A stretch of DNA of 64,000 bases. Source: Monosporascus cannonballus (taxonomy: Eukaryota > Ascomycota > Sordariomycetes > Xylariales). Position 1 is the stretch's first letter. Each line of letters opens with the position of its first letter. The notes beneath the pieces were generated by a model, which saw only the letters and a program-made list of their open reading frames with translations, ran no database searches and was not told the origin of the DNA. The position numbers and the translations under genes were made by a program. Of this stretch, positions 35,401 through 48,081 are shown in pieces. The DNA lies in contig QJNS01000157.1 of the NCBI GenBank assembly GCA_004154925.1, positions 62,001 through 126,000 on the forward strand. Direction: 5' to 3'.

Positions 35401-37446
35401 TTATTATTTTTTTATTTTTAAAATTTAACGTTCAATTTTAATATAGTTAATTTATTAAATAATAATGCGAAACTTTAAATTAATAATTTCTACTTCATTA
35501 TTCAACTTTCTATTTAAATTTATAATAATATAAAAGATATAAATATTTCAAATTATATAACTTAAATTATAATAAAATAAGGATATTAATCAAGAATTAT
35601 AAAATGATATAATTAAATTTCATATCTTTGAAATATTATATAGAAATTAAATTGATATATATATATATAATAATTTAAAATCATTTAATGATTTTATCTC
35701 TTTTATAATATTTAATATAGTTTTTAAGTTTATTCTAAGTATTTCAGATATTAATTGAATAATATAATCAAATATATTATAAAACTTTCCGATTAAGAAT
35801 TTGTAAAAATATTTTCATCAAACGCTTTTTAATTATTAACAATTATGTATAATTATATATAAATAAATTATATAATTTCTAGCCTATTAACCATTTAATA
35901 AATATAAAACCGAATCGTTTATTTTTAAAAAAGTCGAAATAAAGAAAAAAAAAATCAAACTCGGTAAATTAACAATAATATTATTTATAAAAATACAAAA
36001 ATTGGAATAAAAGATAACGTAACGAACTCTCATAGTAAAAATCGAATATAATTTATTACAAACAATTTCGACTAAAATAAAATAATTATCGAATTTTAAT
36101 TTTAATTTTCCATATATTTAAATATTATCTACAAATTTTCGAAAAAATGTTAATTTAAAGTATTAATTAAAAATAAATCCTTAATAATACGTATTATTTA
36201 ATGGCAAATATATACGTAAAATAATTTAAATATATTTGAAAAAGCGAATATATTATATTAAATAAAACTTGTATTATTTTAATTTTAACTGAATTTTATT
36301 TTAATATATATATATAAAATTTTCTTTATATATCCGAACTTTTAAATTCGAAAATATTTATATAGAAAATAACTAAAAGCCGATTCGATAAAAATAGTTA
36401 TTTAGACAATAATAAGATTTTAGTAGAAATAATAAACGAAGGAATTATTTAATAAACGTTTAAGAAGATATACTTATAACGGACATCGCGTAATTAATTA
36501 TGTTAATCTTTAAGTTTATGGATTAATAATAAAATAGTCGAAAAAACCGATTCGGGGATAGTTCGAGACGAGGTTCGAATAATCGGCCTTATGCGAAATG
36601 GTTTTCCGATAACGAAATAAAGTTCGAAAACGGAAAGAGCAGTATTTCCGCTATACCGTTACAAGCTATTCGAATTAGGAATGCCTTAAATATAAACCCG
36701 CAAAACGGCCTCGTCCGATTAGGACGGAAATTATGGCAGCGAATTTGCGGAATGCCGTTAACGGGAATAATAATTTAAATAACGAAAAATAAAAAAAGAT
36801 TTTTGTTAAAAGTCGTTAATTAAAAAACGTAATAAAGAAAAAATTATAAAAAGTTAATAATAACTTAAATAGTATTTTTTAATATTAGGCGTTTTAATTA
36901 ATAAAGTTTTATATAAAAACGTCCTACTTAATAATAAATATATTTGTTATTTTATATTTAATTTGCAATTAATTCGGTATTTAAAGTTATAACGTATATT
37001 TATTATATTTTATTAATTAAAATTTATAAAAAATAACGAATTTAAAATAAATACGATCCGAAAAATTATTTACGTTAACGTAAAGTTAGACGGCCGCCTA
37101 AAATAAATCTACAAGTACGTAATTAAAAATTTATTTTATTTTTTTTATTTTAAAAACACCTTAAATAAAATATAATAATGTTATATATAAAGCAAAATAA
37201 CGGTTTATCTATTTTGCAAATGACGTTACCGCGCCTATATTACGCAAAAAAAATAATTCGATAAAAAGCTTAAGGACCGCCAAAAAGGGCAATTACAGAA
37301 ATATAAAGAAACCCGCCTAATAATAGCCGTAACCTTCGCGATAATAACGCGGCAAAACTGTCGTAAAAAATAGGATATAATTATTTGCAATTTTTGTAAA
37401 AAATATTAATAAAGTTTTAAAAGTAAAACCGTAATTAACCTTTAAC
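35401..37446. other. Unassigned AT-rich sequence, probably E2 tail and gypsy gag side
   Basis: Heavily mutated. A slightly GC-richer patch at 36,480-36,780 has a fairly open plus-strand frame (PYAKWFSDNEIKFENGKSS) that I do not recognise. By position, the gag and protease part of the plus-strand gypsy element whose pol resumes at 44,721 should lie here. Confidence 0.4.
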
Positions 37447-37870
37447 TGTAACGAACCTGTTATACATCCACCTAGAGATATAAGCAGTATCCGAAATGGG
37501 GTCTTAATTTGCAGATAATAATAGGGCGAGGAATAATTCACTGGAGGTCCGTTCGTTAAAGAGATTTAAAGATTCTTCCTTTAATTAGAGAACGGTATAA
37601 TTGCCTTTAAATTAAGAGCTTAAATTGATAACTAAAAAGCGAAACTAAGTAAGTATTATTTACATAGAAAACCTGAAGTTTTATACCTTCTTTTATTTTA
37701 CTGATGTAATATTAATTTTTTGGATCTATTAAATCACCCAGATCACTGTAATCTATGTGATTTAATAAATCAATTAAATCATTTTAAGTCACGTAACTTA
37801 AAGTATGGAGCTTTCCCTTTTTCTATAGCCCTAAGGCCTTCAGAACGGGTTTACTCGGGGATCCGTAATA
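37447..37870 (-). repeat. Gypsy LTR (3' LTR of the minus-strand element)
   Basis: 424 bp, same length as and closely similar to 44,297-44,720. Confidence 0.9.
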
Positions 37871-38899
37871 CCATTCTCCTTTTCTCAAGATCTTTGTCCC
37901 AAAGATAAAAAGGTAAGCATTCCTCCCTTCTAATTGAAAATTGTTTTTCTTATCGCCAACTTACTATGGCGAGTCGAGTAAAAAAATCGACGCGCTAATC
38001 CCGTACGAATTAGCGTCAGATTCGCGATAATCAGTCTGCTTATATTTTTAAGTTTGGGTTTAAGGTATTGCCTTATTCCGGCTACCTTTTATTTAAAAAA
38101 TCCGAATGTTTTATAACGGAAAATATTCCAAGTTATTATTACTATACCTGTTATTAACGTTACTGTAACGGATTAACGATTGCCATATTCTCGTTAGAAA
38201 ACATCAGTTCCGAACGTAACCGCTTTCAAAAGGAACGTCGTGCTGCCGAAAACGAATTCGTAAAACTGTAGCGAAAATTTTAAAAAGAAATATCAAAAAG
38301 AATAAACAAGTTACAACGTTTGCGTTACTAAGAAAACATTTTGAAAAAAAAAGGGTTGCAGCTACTTTTTAAAGGTTATAAGCTGGACCAATTAAAGGAG
38401 CGGGAAAAAATAAAAAAGGAGCGACGTCGTATAGAAACGAAGTAAGCGTAACTTGCTTTAGAAATAAATGCCATAACAAAGGCATTTATTTTCTTCGACT
38501 GGAACGCCGCAGGGTTGGATTTAAGCGGGGGACCGTTATCGCCTGCGACCTTGGCCGTATTAAAAACGGTCGGTCAGGATTCTGGCGGTGGAACGTCTTA
38601 ACCAGGTCCATCGCATTCGTTAAATGGTTAAATAATTTTCAAATATTTTCTTTATGTAAGTATCCTTTTTATTTAATTAGGCATTAAACTTTGTTCTTAA
38701 TTATTTTGGAATTTAGTATTTGTTTAATTTTGTATTCGTTAAAGTTTTTTTAAGTTCCAAGTCGGTTTTTAACAAAGCGTTCTTAAATACTAATTCAAAT
38801 AAAGAAATGTGGAAAACAAGGTATATTCTTATGTTTTTAGGTAACGACAGTTAATAATTGGTCCTAAAAATAACTTTATCAATTTTGAACGGACCAAAT

Positions 38900-41800
38900 T
38901 TTTTGAAATCGAACTTGCCGTTAGGTCTTTTTGTTTTAATCTGTGAAATGTTCGAAGTCGCGTTTTGCCTTTGGCGCAGCAGGTAAACCTTATTTTCCTT
39001 CGTTAAAATTGGTTTTTTAATTCTTTTTTTATTGTAATACTAGGTTATCCGTTATTAAAAAAATCGTAATTTATTCTGGAGACGGATTTAAATTGTCTTA
39101 ATTTCTATAGTTAATATCTTTGCTTTTGGAGTAATTATAATAATTTTTGGTACCTTATTAAATTGTTATTTAGGTCGTTCCGTTTTTGCGTTATGTTCAT
39201 ATATAGCTGTATAAAGGGATATGCCCATATTTTCGTTGATAAATATGTTATAAGCGATTTGTGCCATTAATAAAAGTTTTATTTAATTATTTTGTTAATA
39301 ATTAACATAATTTCGGAAATATTGTTTTAAGGTTTGGTTTAATCTTTCGGTTTAACCGTCTGTTTAAAGGTAATAGGTTATGAAGAACTTAAATTTAATA
39401 CCGATTTATTTAAAGAAGTTAATGCCGAATATGAAAGTAAATAACGTATTTTTATCGGAGATAATTTTTTTAGTATTCCATACTTATTTAAGTAATATTT
39501 GATAAAGGCGTATGCTAATTATTTTGCCGTTACGTTTCTTTTGAAAAGTAAAAAGTACTCGTACTTAATAAGTTTATTAACGATTACTTACATTTCGTCG
39601 TACTTAATTCCAATAACTGGGTCTTTAAATAAAGGCAAATTAATAATAAAATCTCAAGTTATAATATTCCATATTTTATTAAGAATATTAGTAAGTTATA
39701 ATAATCCGTAAGGCCTATAGCGTATTACCTTAGCTTTTTTACAAATATTACAATTTTTGATAATTATCTTAATTATGCGGCGTAACTTAGAGAAGTCGTA
39801 TTTTTCTTATAGCCGTCGGGTAATCTTAAAGATTTTTTGGTATCCGTATAATAGGTTTTCGTAAAATTCCTTTACGAATTATTTTTATTGATCCTTAGGA
39901 ATATGGATTTTGCCATAGTACAGTAATTAGTCCTTTAATTATCCCTTTAGCTGCTAAACTTCCTTTTGTTTCTTTGTATCGTAAGAATTCCGGAACCGTG
40001 TCAAAAATTTGAAAGATGGTTTTCTTAAAATTTCGCATAATTGTATAATGCTATCCTGGTTATATTATAGCATTTGCATATTTTTTTTGGAAATTTTAAA
40101 GTTATAATCTTTTTTGCGATTAAAAATATCCGCTTAGATATTTTTTTCCTTTAATATAATATATCCTAAAATTAAATCTTAATAGAAAAATTATTTATTT
40201 TTTTGTATCGTTTGTTCAGTTCTTAAGCTTTTATGAATTAGGTAAAGTTCTTATAATTAAAGTAAATATCGAAAGGTTCCTTTATTTCGCTAAGGAAAGG
40301 TTCTTATTCCTTAAAAGCATTAATAATCGCCAATAATTTCTTATCGTAAATTGGATATCTAAATTCTGCATTTCGGAATATTTTTAAATAATATGCTACT
40401 GGGTACTATTTGCCGTTATCCTTTAGCTATTTTAGAACGGCACCTAATGCGTAATCTAAAATATCCGTTTTTAGGCGTTTCTTTTTGTCGGCGTTAGGTA
40501 ATCTTATTATGGGTTCGCTAATAATTGCATTTTTTAAAACCCGGAACGCTTTTTTCGCTTCTTTTAGAAATTCAAACTTTTTGCCCATATATTTTTGATA
40601 ATAAGTTTCGTTAATAACCTAATTATATTTCCGTATCCCTTAATTAGGCCGCGTACGTAACCCGTAAATCCTAAAATCTGCCGGATATTTATAACGGTCG
40701 CCTTATTAGGGATAGGCTAGTCCTTAACTGCTTTTATTTTAAAGCGTTAAATCTAAATTTGACCGAGGGTAAAAGTGTATCCCAAAAAGTTTAGTTTTTA
40801 TATGTGCCATACGCTTTTGGCTGGGTTAACTCGGATATTTACTTCGTCTAGTGTTTGGAGCATTTGGGCGATTTGCTTTTTGTGCTTTTCGAGGGTTTCA
40901 AAATAAATAAGGATGTCGTCGAGGTAAACAAATATAAATTTATTTAGGAATTTTCTGAAAGTGATTATAATTAATCGTTGGAAATTGGCGGAAGCATTAA
41001 TAAATCTTATAGGTATTATTTTGTACTCGTAAAGTCCATATATTATTTTAAATACCGTTTTCCATTTTTCTCCTTTGGCTATTTTAATACAGTAATAACC
41101 GTTTTGAAAATCAAATGCAGTAAATTATTTGGCTTTATTAACGTTTTCCTTTAACGTATTTATAAAAGTTAAAGGATATTCGTTTTTGATCGTAATATCG
41201 TTTAATTATTTATAGTTAATTATTTTTTAAAAATCAAATTTTTATTTTCGTTAATTTTTTGTTTTTTATTTTTAGTTTTTGGTATTATAAAAACGGAGTA
41301 TCCAGCGAGAAAGTCAAAAAGTTAAATATATTTTTTTTCAAATCAAGTTAAATGCTTTTTTATAAGGACTTTAACTTATTAAGGTTTATGTGGTAAATTT
41401 TGTAAAGTTTAAAATGATGTCCTTTTTTAATAGATATTCGATAATCTTATTAATTATAAGGCGGTAATTCGTAATTTTCTTTATCCTTAAATAATCTTTT
41501 AAATCCTTAATATTTTGGTGGTATTATAAAGGCTTAATTCGTAATCAGGATTTCCTTAATAATATAACAAATTTTTTGGTCGTTTTTTTTAGGTGGCTTA
41601 TTTTTCTATAAAAATGTTTAATATTTCCAGTTAATACGTAGATTACTGGACCTGAATTATAGTATTCTCAGGATAATGTCGTATCCGGAAATATCGGCAA
41701 TATTTAGCGAAATCCGTTTTTGGTATCTTTAAATCCGTATTAGGAGTTTTTTAGTTTTTCGAAAGATTCGTCCGTTTTCGTATATAAATAAGCTTCCGTT

Positions 41801-43660
41801 TACCGTACGTAATTTATAGGACTTTAATTTGTATTTTTAAGGAATTTAATATTTTTTTATTATTATAAGAAAAATAAAATTATTTTTTGTTTTTAAGTTA
41901 ATTATAACTTTAAACGTTTTATTTTTATATCGTAAAGAAATCTCGATTTAATTACGTAATCTCTTAATTATTTTACATAAGGTTTTATATATTAAGGTTT
42001 TTCGATATTTTATTTTTGAAAGTTTTTATCGTTTTTTAATTAATATAGTTTATTTGTAAAAAGGCGTTTTTATTTTCGAACTTTTTTAGCTGCGTACTTG
42101 GTACAGTGGTCGTCCATATATTTGTACTATTTTTTTTTGCCTAACTGGCATCCGAAAGTAATCGTTTTTTTTTTGGCTTAATTCTTGGTTTTGTATTTCT
42201 TAAATTATAGTGTCGGAAAGGTGTAATTCCGAAGGAGGTATTCCCATATTTAGGAGTTCGTATTAAATGCAAAGCGTCGGGGCGTAATATAAATATCTTT
42301 GCGATATGGCCTTTCGACTTTATTTTGAATTAAGATGTAAATAATAAGACCTGGGGTATTTTGGCTATCAGGGGGGTTTTATACATCTGCACGCGTTATT
42401 TGATTCGGTAAGTATTTTTTCGTCCTATCTAGGCCAAAAATCATTATTTTCTTTGGTTCTAAAATGGACAAAATAATCGTTACGGTAATAAGCGATAAAA
42501 TGTAGCAGGTCGTAAAAGTTTACCGGTGGTGTTTTCCGGTAAATGGTGTATTTTAGGAGTTCGTAAAGTTCCAAGGATAACTATTTATAATTATTAATAT
42601 TTGGTCGAAACTAACCGTCTTTTATATATATCTTATATTTCTTAGAATTAAGATAATATTGGCATCCTAATTTCATAATTATTTTGGAAGCCGTTTATCT
42701 TAAGTAATACTTATAGGCTTTAACTTTAAAATCCTAATAAATAAGATAATTTTCGTATTTTGGGATATCGTTCTGGATTTAAATAATTATAGCAATAATG
42801 AATTTTGGCTGGGAGAAAATCGAATTAATCTTTTTTTTCTCCTTTTTTGCCTTATTATCGGTTTTTTATTTAATTATCTTGACTTTTTTCTGGGATTAAG
42901 GAATTCTTTCTTTTTTGAAATCTTTTTTAGCGAGGGAACGATATTTGCTTTTAAAGTACCCCTTTTTGTTACAGTTAAAACATTTTACTTTAGATTTACT
43001 TTTTTTGGGCTTTTTGGAAACGGTATTCGTTTTTTTCTAAAGTTTGCCTTTATCCTTTTTAATTTGGTTATTGGAGCTTTTGTTTATCTCTTTTTTTTCG
43101 AAGTACCGATTAAAAATGCGTTGGTCGGTAATAATAACCTTATCTGTATATTTTGCATAAAATTCTATTTTGGGTTTTATATATAACTTATCCTTAACCT
43201 AAAGTTTTAGGCCGTTATAATAGAGATAAAATAATACGCTTTTTAGCAAATTGGAAATAATTGCTAAACGATTAAATTTAATCGTATATTCGGATATTAA
43301 TTTAGTTTAGCGAAAAAGATAAAACTGCTTAATTGCATATTATTTTTTATTTAGATTTTTTAATAAGGTTCGTATTTTTTCCTTAAAATGTTTATATTTG
43401 CTGAAAATATAATTAATTATATTCGAAGATTTTTCGGGGTAATTTTGCAAGTAATTCTTTATAATGGGCTCGAACCATAAGAAAATTTTTCCTATAAGTA
43501 ATTACGAGATGGCTATCACCTTTTGGTAATTTTCCGTTAGAGAACTTTCGTAGAATTTAAGGTAAAACCTGGCCTGTACCAAAAATCTTTCCATATCCGT
43601 AAATCCATCATAGGGCTTAGGGGGAGTTGGTTTATAGCCCTTGACGTCCGGCATTTTATG
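38900..43660 (-). pseudogene. Gag-Pol remnant of the minus-strand Ty3/gypsy element
   Basis: Reading down the minus strand from an ATG near 43,653: MPDVKGYKPTPPKPYDGF and ERFLVQARFYLKFYESS (retrotransposon Gag domain). Then KCFNCNKKGYFKSKYR (near 42,945-42,990), a CCHC zinc knuckle in which the His and last Cys codons now read Tyr. The reverse-transcriptase active site FVYLDDILIYFE is intact at about 40,897-40,932, followed by EKHKKQIAQMLQTLDEVNIR. Frames are interrupted by stops throughout. Confidence 0.85.
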
Positions 43661-44296
43661 ATAGTTAGGAAAAAGAACAATTCTTTTTCGTATTTGATTT
43701 ATGCTAAATAATAGCAGGATTGAAGTTTTTTGCTATTATGGCTGTTCCGTTTCGAACGAAGGCGGTTGGAAACCACTCCCTTGGTTTCGTCCCTTAAGGG
43801 AGCCAAATTATAGAAAAGTCGGTTTCTTTTCTTTGGCGAGTCGAATATTTTCCTTTTTTATGCTTTTGACTTCTTGGGCTAAAAGGTCCAATCGCTTTTC
43901 TATAATAAGTTCTTTTTCTTTAATTAAGCGCTTTGGTGCTTTTTTTTTCTGATTTCCAGCTGGGTATTTTTTCTTATCCTTACTTATTTCAGCTCCTTAC
44001 ATCTTAATTGTTTCCTTTGCCGGTAAAGGCTATTACTGGGGTTAAAAGAAAAAAGGACCTTTTTGAAATCGAATAGTAAAAGGTGCTATATTATTAATCA
44101 GTTAAAGAATTTCTTTAATAGGTGATAAATCGTTTAATTTGGTTATTAATCCCTTACTGGCTAGTGACGGGGATCGAGTGTATTATTTATTTTTTGAACG
44201 TCGTCCTATGCTGTCGTTTGCACTAAGTTCAAAAGAGTTTATACATTAACTAAGCGGTAAATCATTTGTCGGCTATTGATCAAAAAGCTATTAAAA

Positions 44297-44720
44297 TGTA
44301 ACGAACCTATTATATATCCACCTAGAAATATAAACAGTATCCGAAATGGGGTCTTGATTTGCAGGTAATAATAAGGCGAGGAATAATTTATTAAAGATCC
44401 GTTTATTAAAGAAATTTAAAGATTTTTCCCTTAATTAAAGAACGGTATAATTGATTTTAAATTAAAAGCTTAGATTAATAGTTAAAAAGCGAAACTAAAT
44501 AAGTGCTATTTACATAGGAAACCTAAAGTTTTATACCTTCTTCTATTTTACTGGTATAATACTGATCTTTTGGATCTGTTAAATTACCCAGATTATTATG
44601 ATTTGTATAATCTAATAGATCAGTTAGATTACTTTAAGTTACGTAACTTAGAATGTGGAGCTTTCTCTTTTTCTACAGCCCTAGGGCTTCCAGAACGGGT
44701 CTACTCGGAGATCCGTAACA
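44297..44720 (-). repeat. Gypsy LTR (5' LTR of the minus-strand element)
   Basis: 424 bp, direct repeat of 37,447-37,870. Differences between the two are mainly transitions, as expected from RIP. Confidence 0.9.
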
Positions 44721-44899
44721 TTTACGATATAACGAAACGTTTTTTAAGAAAATACAGGAATTTTAAAAGTTTTTTATAAATAAGGAACATTTATAGTTGT
44801 TATTTTATAATAATAATAATAATATAACAGTAAATCTAAAAATAAATGCCTCGGATTAAAAAAAGCAATTTTATAAAAATTTTTATATAAAATATTAAA

Positions 44900-47700
44900 G
44901 GAAAATTTATTAATTTTACGTAAAATGTTTATAAATTTATTCGATAAAAACTAGATTCGGGCTAACAGTTCCCTTATAAATACCCCGGTATTATTCGTAA
45001 AGAAATTTAACAAAAGTTTACAATTTTACGTGAATTATAAAAAATTAAATAAGATTATGAAATAAAATTATTACTTTTTTTCGTTAATAAAAAAAATGTT
45101 ACGAATCTTATTACAGGTCCGATAATTTACAAAGCTTAACGTTCGAACGGCCTTTTACCGGTTATATATCCGCTAAGAAAACAAATAAAAAATTACATTC
45201 CGTATATATTCCGAGTTTTTCAAAAAATTAATATGTTCATTCGGCCTTAACAGTATACCGGCTACTTTTTAACGTTATATTAATATTATGCTAAAACGTT
45301 ATTTTAATAGTTTTTACTGCATATATATAAACGATATATTGATTTATTCGTCCGGCCTTCGAATTAATTATATAATTAAAATTAAGTTACTATTCTGCCG
45401 TTTAGCGAAAGCAGAATTAAAGCTAAATTCGAATAAATACGAATTTGTAATGCAGAAAATGAAATACTTAAAATTCATCATCGAAATAAAAGTAAAATTA
45501 AAAGTTAATTCTAAAAAAGTATTTATTATTCGAAAATAAAAAAACTTTTATTAATATAAAAAAGATTAAAAGTTTTATCGGGTTCGTTAATTTTTACCAA
45601 ACTTTTATAAAAGGGTTTAGCAAAATAATAATTTTTTTTACGATTAATTAAAAAAGAAATCTATTTCCGCTAAAAAAACGAAAAATAATAAGTTTTCGAC
45701 TAATTTAAAAAAACATTTTATTATAACGCTTATCTTTATATATTAAAATCTCGAAAAAAAACTAGTAATAAAAGTAAATTATTCCGGCTATATAGTTAAA
45801 AAATACCTATCCTAATTCGATTTGTTAAAACGCTTATAACTAATAATATATTTTTTAAAAAAGTTGTTACCAGTTAAATATAATTATAAAATATACGATA
45901 AAAATTATTAATTATTATTAAAATGCTGGCGAAAAAAAGGTTTTAAAGGTTAATTAACCCTTTTATAATCTTAATAAATTACGCAAATTTCTAATATTTT
46001 ATAAGTATCCGTAAATTTATTAAAAAATAAATTTAATAAGCTAATTTTTTATCCGCCTTTAATTTCGTACTTAAATATTGCTTTAATAAATTGGCAAACC
46101 AACCCGATACCATATTTTGCAAATTATAAAATATTTTTTGTAACAAAAAATATTAAATTTAAAGAATAAGTGGCCCGGTTAATTAAAGAAAAATAATTAT
46201 TTAATAAACCGACGTAAATTTAGGAAATCTTAATAACCGTAATTTATCTAAAGTAAGGAAATAACGAATAACCGGTTATACTCTTTGGTAAGGAAATGTT
46301 TTTCGAAAAAGATCTTTAAGAAATATAAGATTTAAGGATTATTAAAAATAAAATCTTAAACGTGGCGAATGCTGCCGTAACTCAGAAATTACGTAATTTC
46401 TTTTTAGTTATAAATATAGTAAAATATTTTATAACGGAATACTTTTTCGACCTTAAAGGGTTTTTACAATTTAAAAAATATATTTAAGTTTTTATTCAAA
46501 AGCCGTTTCGGACGTTATTAATTTAACGGATATACGATTTCCATATTACCGGTTATCTAAGAAAAAACGTTACGTTAATAATATTAATCCGTAATTATTA
46601 TTAGCCGGAATAAATTTAGGATATATGCCGTATTTGCTGTAATTACGACGTATATAGTAAGTTATACGTATGAAAAAAAAACAAAAAAAAGTTATTACGG
46701 CTTTTATCTATTTTAAACCGATTTTATTTAGATTTTTCGGTAAATTTTATAATTAATTGACTGGCAAGACAGAAAAGGGACCTCCGTTTTTTATAGTATT
46801 TTACGATTATTTAATAAAAACGTTTATTTTAAAGCCGATATTTAAAATGGACGCGGAAATATACATTTAACGTTTTATTACCTGCTATTAGAAATATTAC
46901 GGTTTTTCTAAAAAATTAATATCCAATAAAAGGAATAATTAAACAAACAAATTCTAGACTTATTTATGTAACTTAATAAGTATATAATAACAGCTTAATA
47001 TATCCTTTTATTCTTAAATAAACGGAATTACGGAAAAATTAACCAAAAACTTTTTATATATTTCCATTATTCCATAAATTACGTATAATATAATTAGGTC
47101 GAATTTTTACAAATAATATAACTGGCTCTTAACTGTAAAAGTTTTTCGTTAAGGATAAAATTTTTTTCTTTTTAATTAACGGATACGATAGAAGACCTAT
47201 TAACAAAATACCGGTAATTATTTAATTAATCTTTAAGGCGGAAAAAATATTAATTTCGTTAAAAGGTTACCAAAAAAAACGAAATTCGTATAAATTATTT
47301 TAACGTCAGTATAAACCCGGATGGAATAATTAATTAACGATTTTAAAAAGTAGGTACTATATTTTAAATAAAGGATTTAATATAATTAAACTTAAAAATA
47401 TAATTACCTTATAATTAATTAAAAGGTTATTTAAAATATACGTTAAATACAAAATTATCGTAATTACGCCGTATAATACCGTAAAACTAAATATATTATC
47501 GAAAATATACCCGAAATTCCACCGAAACATTTTAAAATTAATAATAAAAATTTCATTAATTAATCAGATTTTAAATAATAATTAACCATTACCGATATTA
47601 TTAAAAGAAATATATAACAAAACATATATTAAAGGCCGAAAATAAGCATATAGGCTGCGGTCGCCGAAAAAAACTATTCGTAAAGTAAGTAAATTATGCC
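44900..47700 (+). pseudogene. Pol remnant (RT, RNase H, integrase) of the plus-strand gypsy element
   Basis: In order: TPVLFVKKFNKSLQFYVNYKK (near 44,980-45,045, from the 'PVLFVKKPNGSLR.CVDYR' region), FTKLNVRTAF, CIYINDILIYSSGL (about 45,318-45,360, where the YxDD box reads YIND, a D-to-N change), FIGFVNFYQTFIKGFSKI (45,575-45,630), and an integrase zinc-finger/DDE region near 46.5-47.1 kb (RNYYWP-like, CRICCNYDVYSK, RFYLDFSVNFI). This order is diagnostic of Ty3/gypsy pol. Confidence 0.85.
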
Positions 47701-47891
47701 GAACTAGTATCAAAATTACGTAATAATATGAAAAATATAATTATTCTTAATAATTTCGAAAAATTATTCGAAAACGGAAACGAGGTTAACGAAAACGTAA
47801 AAGCACGAATAAAGACAAAAAAAAGATATAAACAAAGCCGTCGCCGCCTTGCCGTAATTTGGTCATTTTTCAAAGGCGAGAAAAAAGGTGA

Positions 47892-48081
47892 TATTATAGG
47901 CTAAAATCTATAAGGCAGTTCGGGCTTACGGAACGAACTCCTTAGCTCGAACTTACCTATATATATATAAAAAGCAGCCACCTCGTTAGTGGCTAGTTAT
48001 TTCTCCTCTTCCTTTTTTACCTTGAATATAAACCTTTATTAGGCCGTACCTCCGTTCAACCTACGCATCGTACCTATTACA
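47892..48081 (+). repeat. 3' LTR (190 bp) of the plus-strand gypsy element
   Basis: Starts TATTATAGGC and ends CCTATTACA; aligns over its full length with the reverse complement of the solo LTR at 34,608-34,797, which still reads TGTTACAGGC...CGTCACA. The differences are C-to-T and G-to-A. Confidence 0.92.

Larger units (their letters stand above)
37447..44720 (-). mobile_element. Ty3/gypsy retrotransposon with paired LTRs (7.3 kb)
   Basis: Two direct repeats of 424 bp (37,447-37,870 and 44,297-44,720) begin TGTAACGAACC and end CCGTAACA/CCGTAATA. The interior codes on the minus strand: Gag at about 43,650-42,900, pol with reverse transcriptase near 40.9 kb. A purine-rich tract on the minus strand (37,871-37,888) abuts the 3' LTR, as a polypurine tract should. 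Near-duplicate flanks TTAAC and TTTAC (one mismatch) suggest a 5-bp target site. It is less mutated than its surroundings and interrupts an older plus-strand gypsy element. Confidence 0.88.
44721..48081 (+). mobile_element. Older Ty3/gypsy element, pol and 3' LTR (5' part displaced)
   Basis: Right-hand part of a plus-strand element split by the 37.4-44.7 kb insertion. It carries reverse transcriptase, RNase H and integrase remnants, then a purine-rich tract (about 47,871-47,891) and the 190-bp 3' LTR at 47,892-48,081. No 5' LTR in the same orientation was found to the left. Confidence 0.82.
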
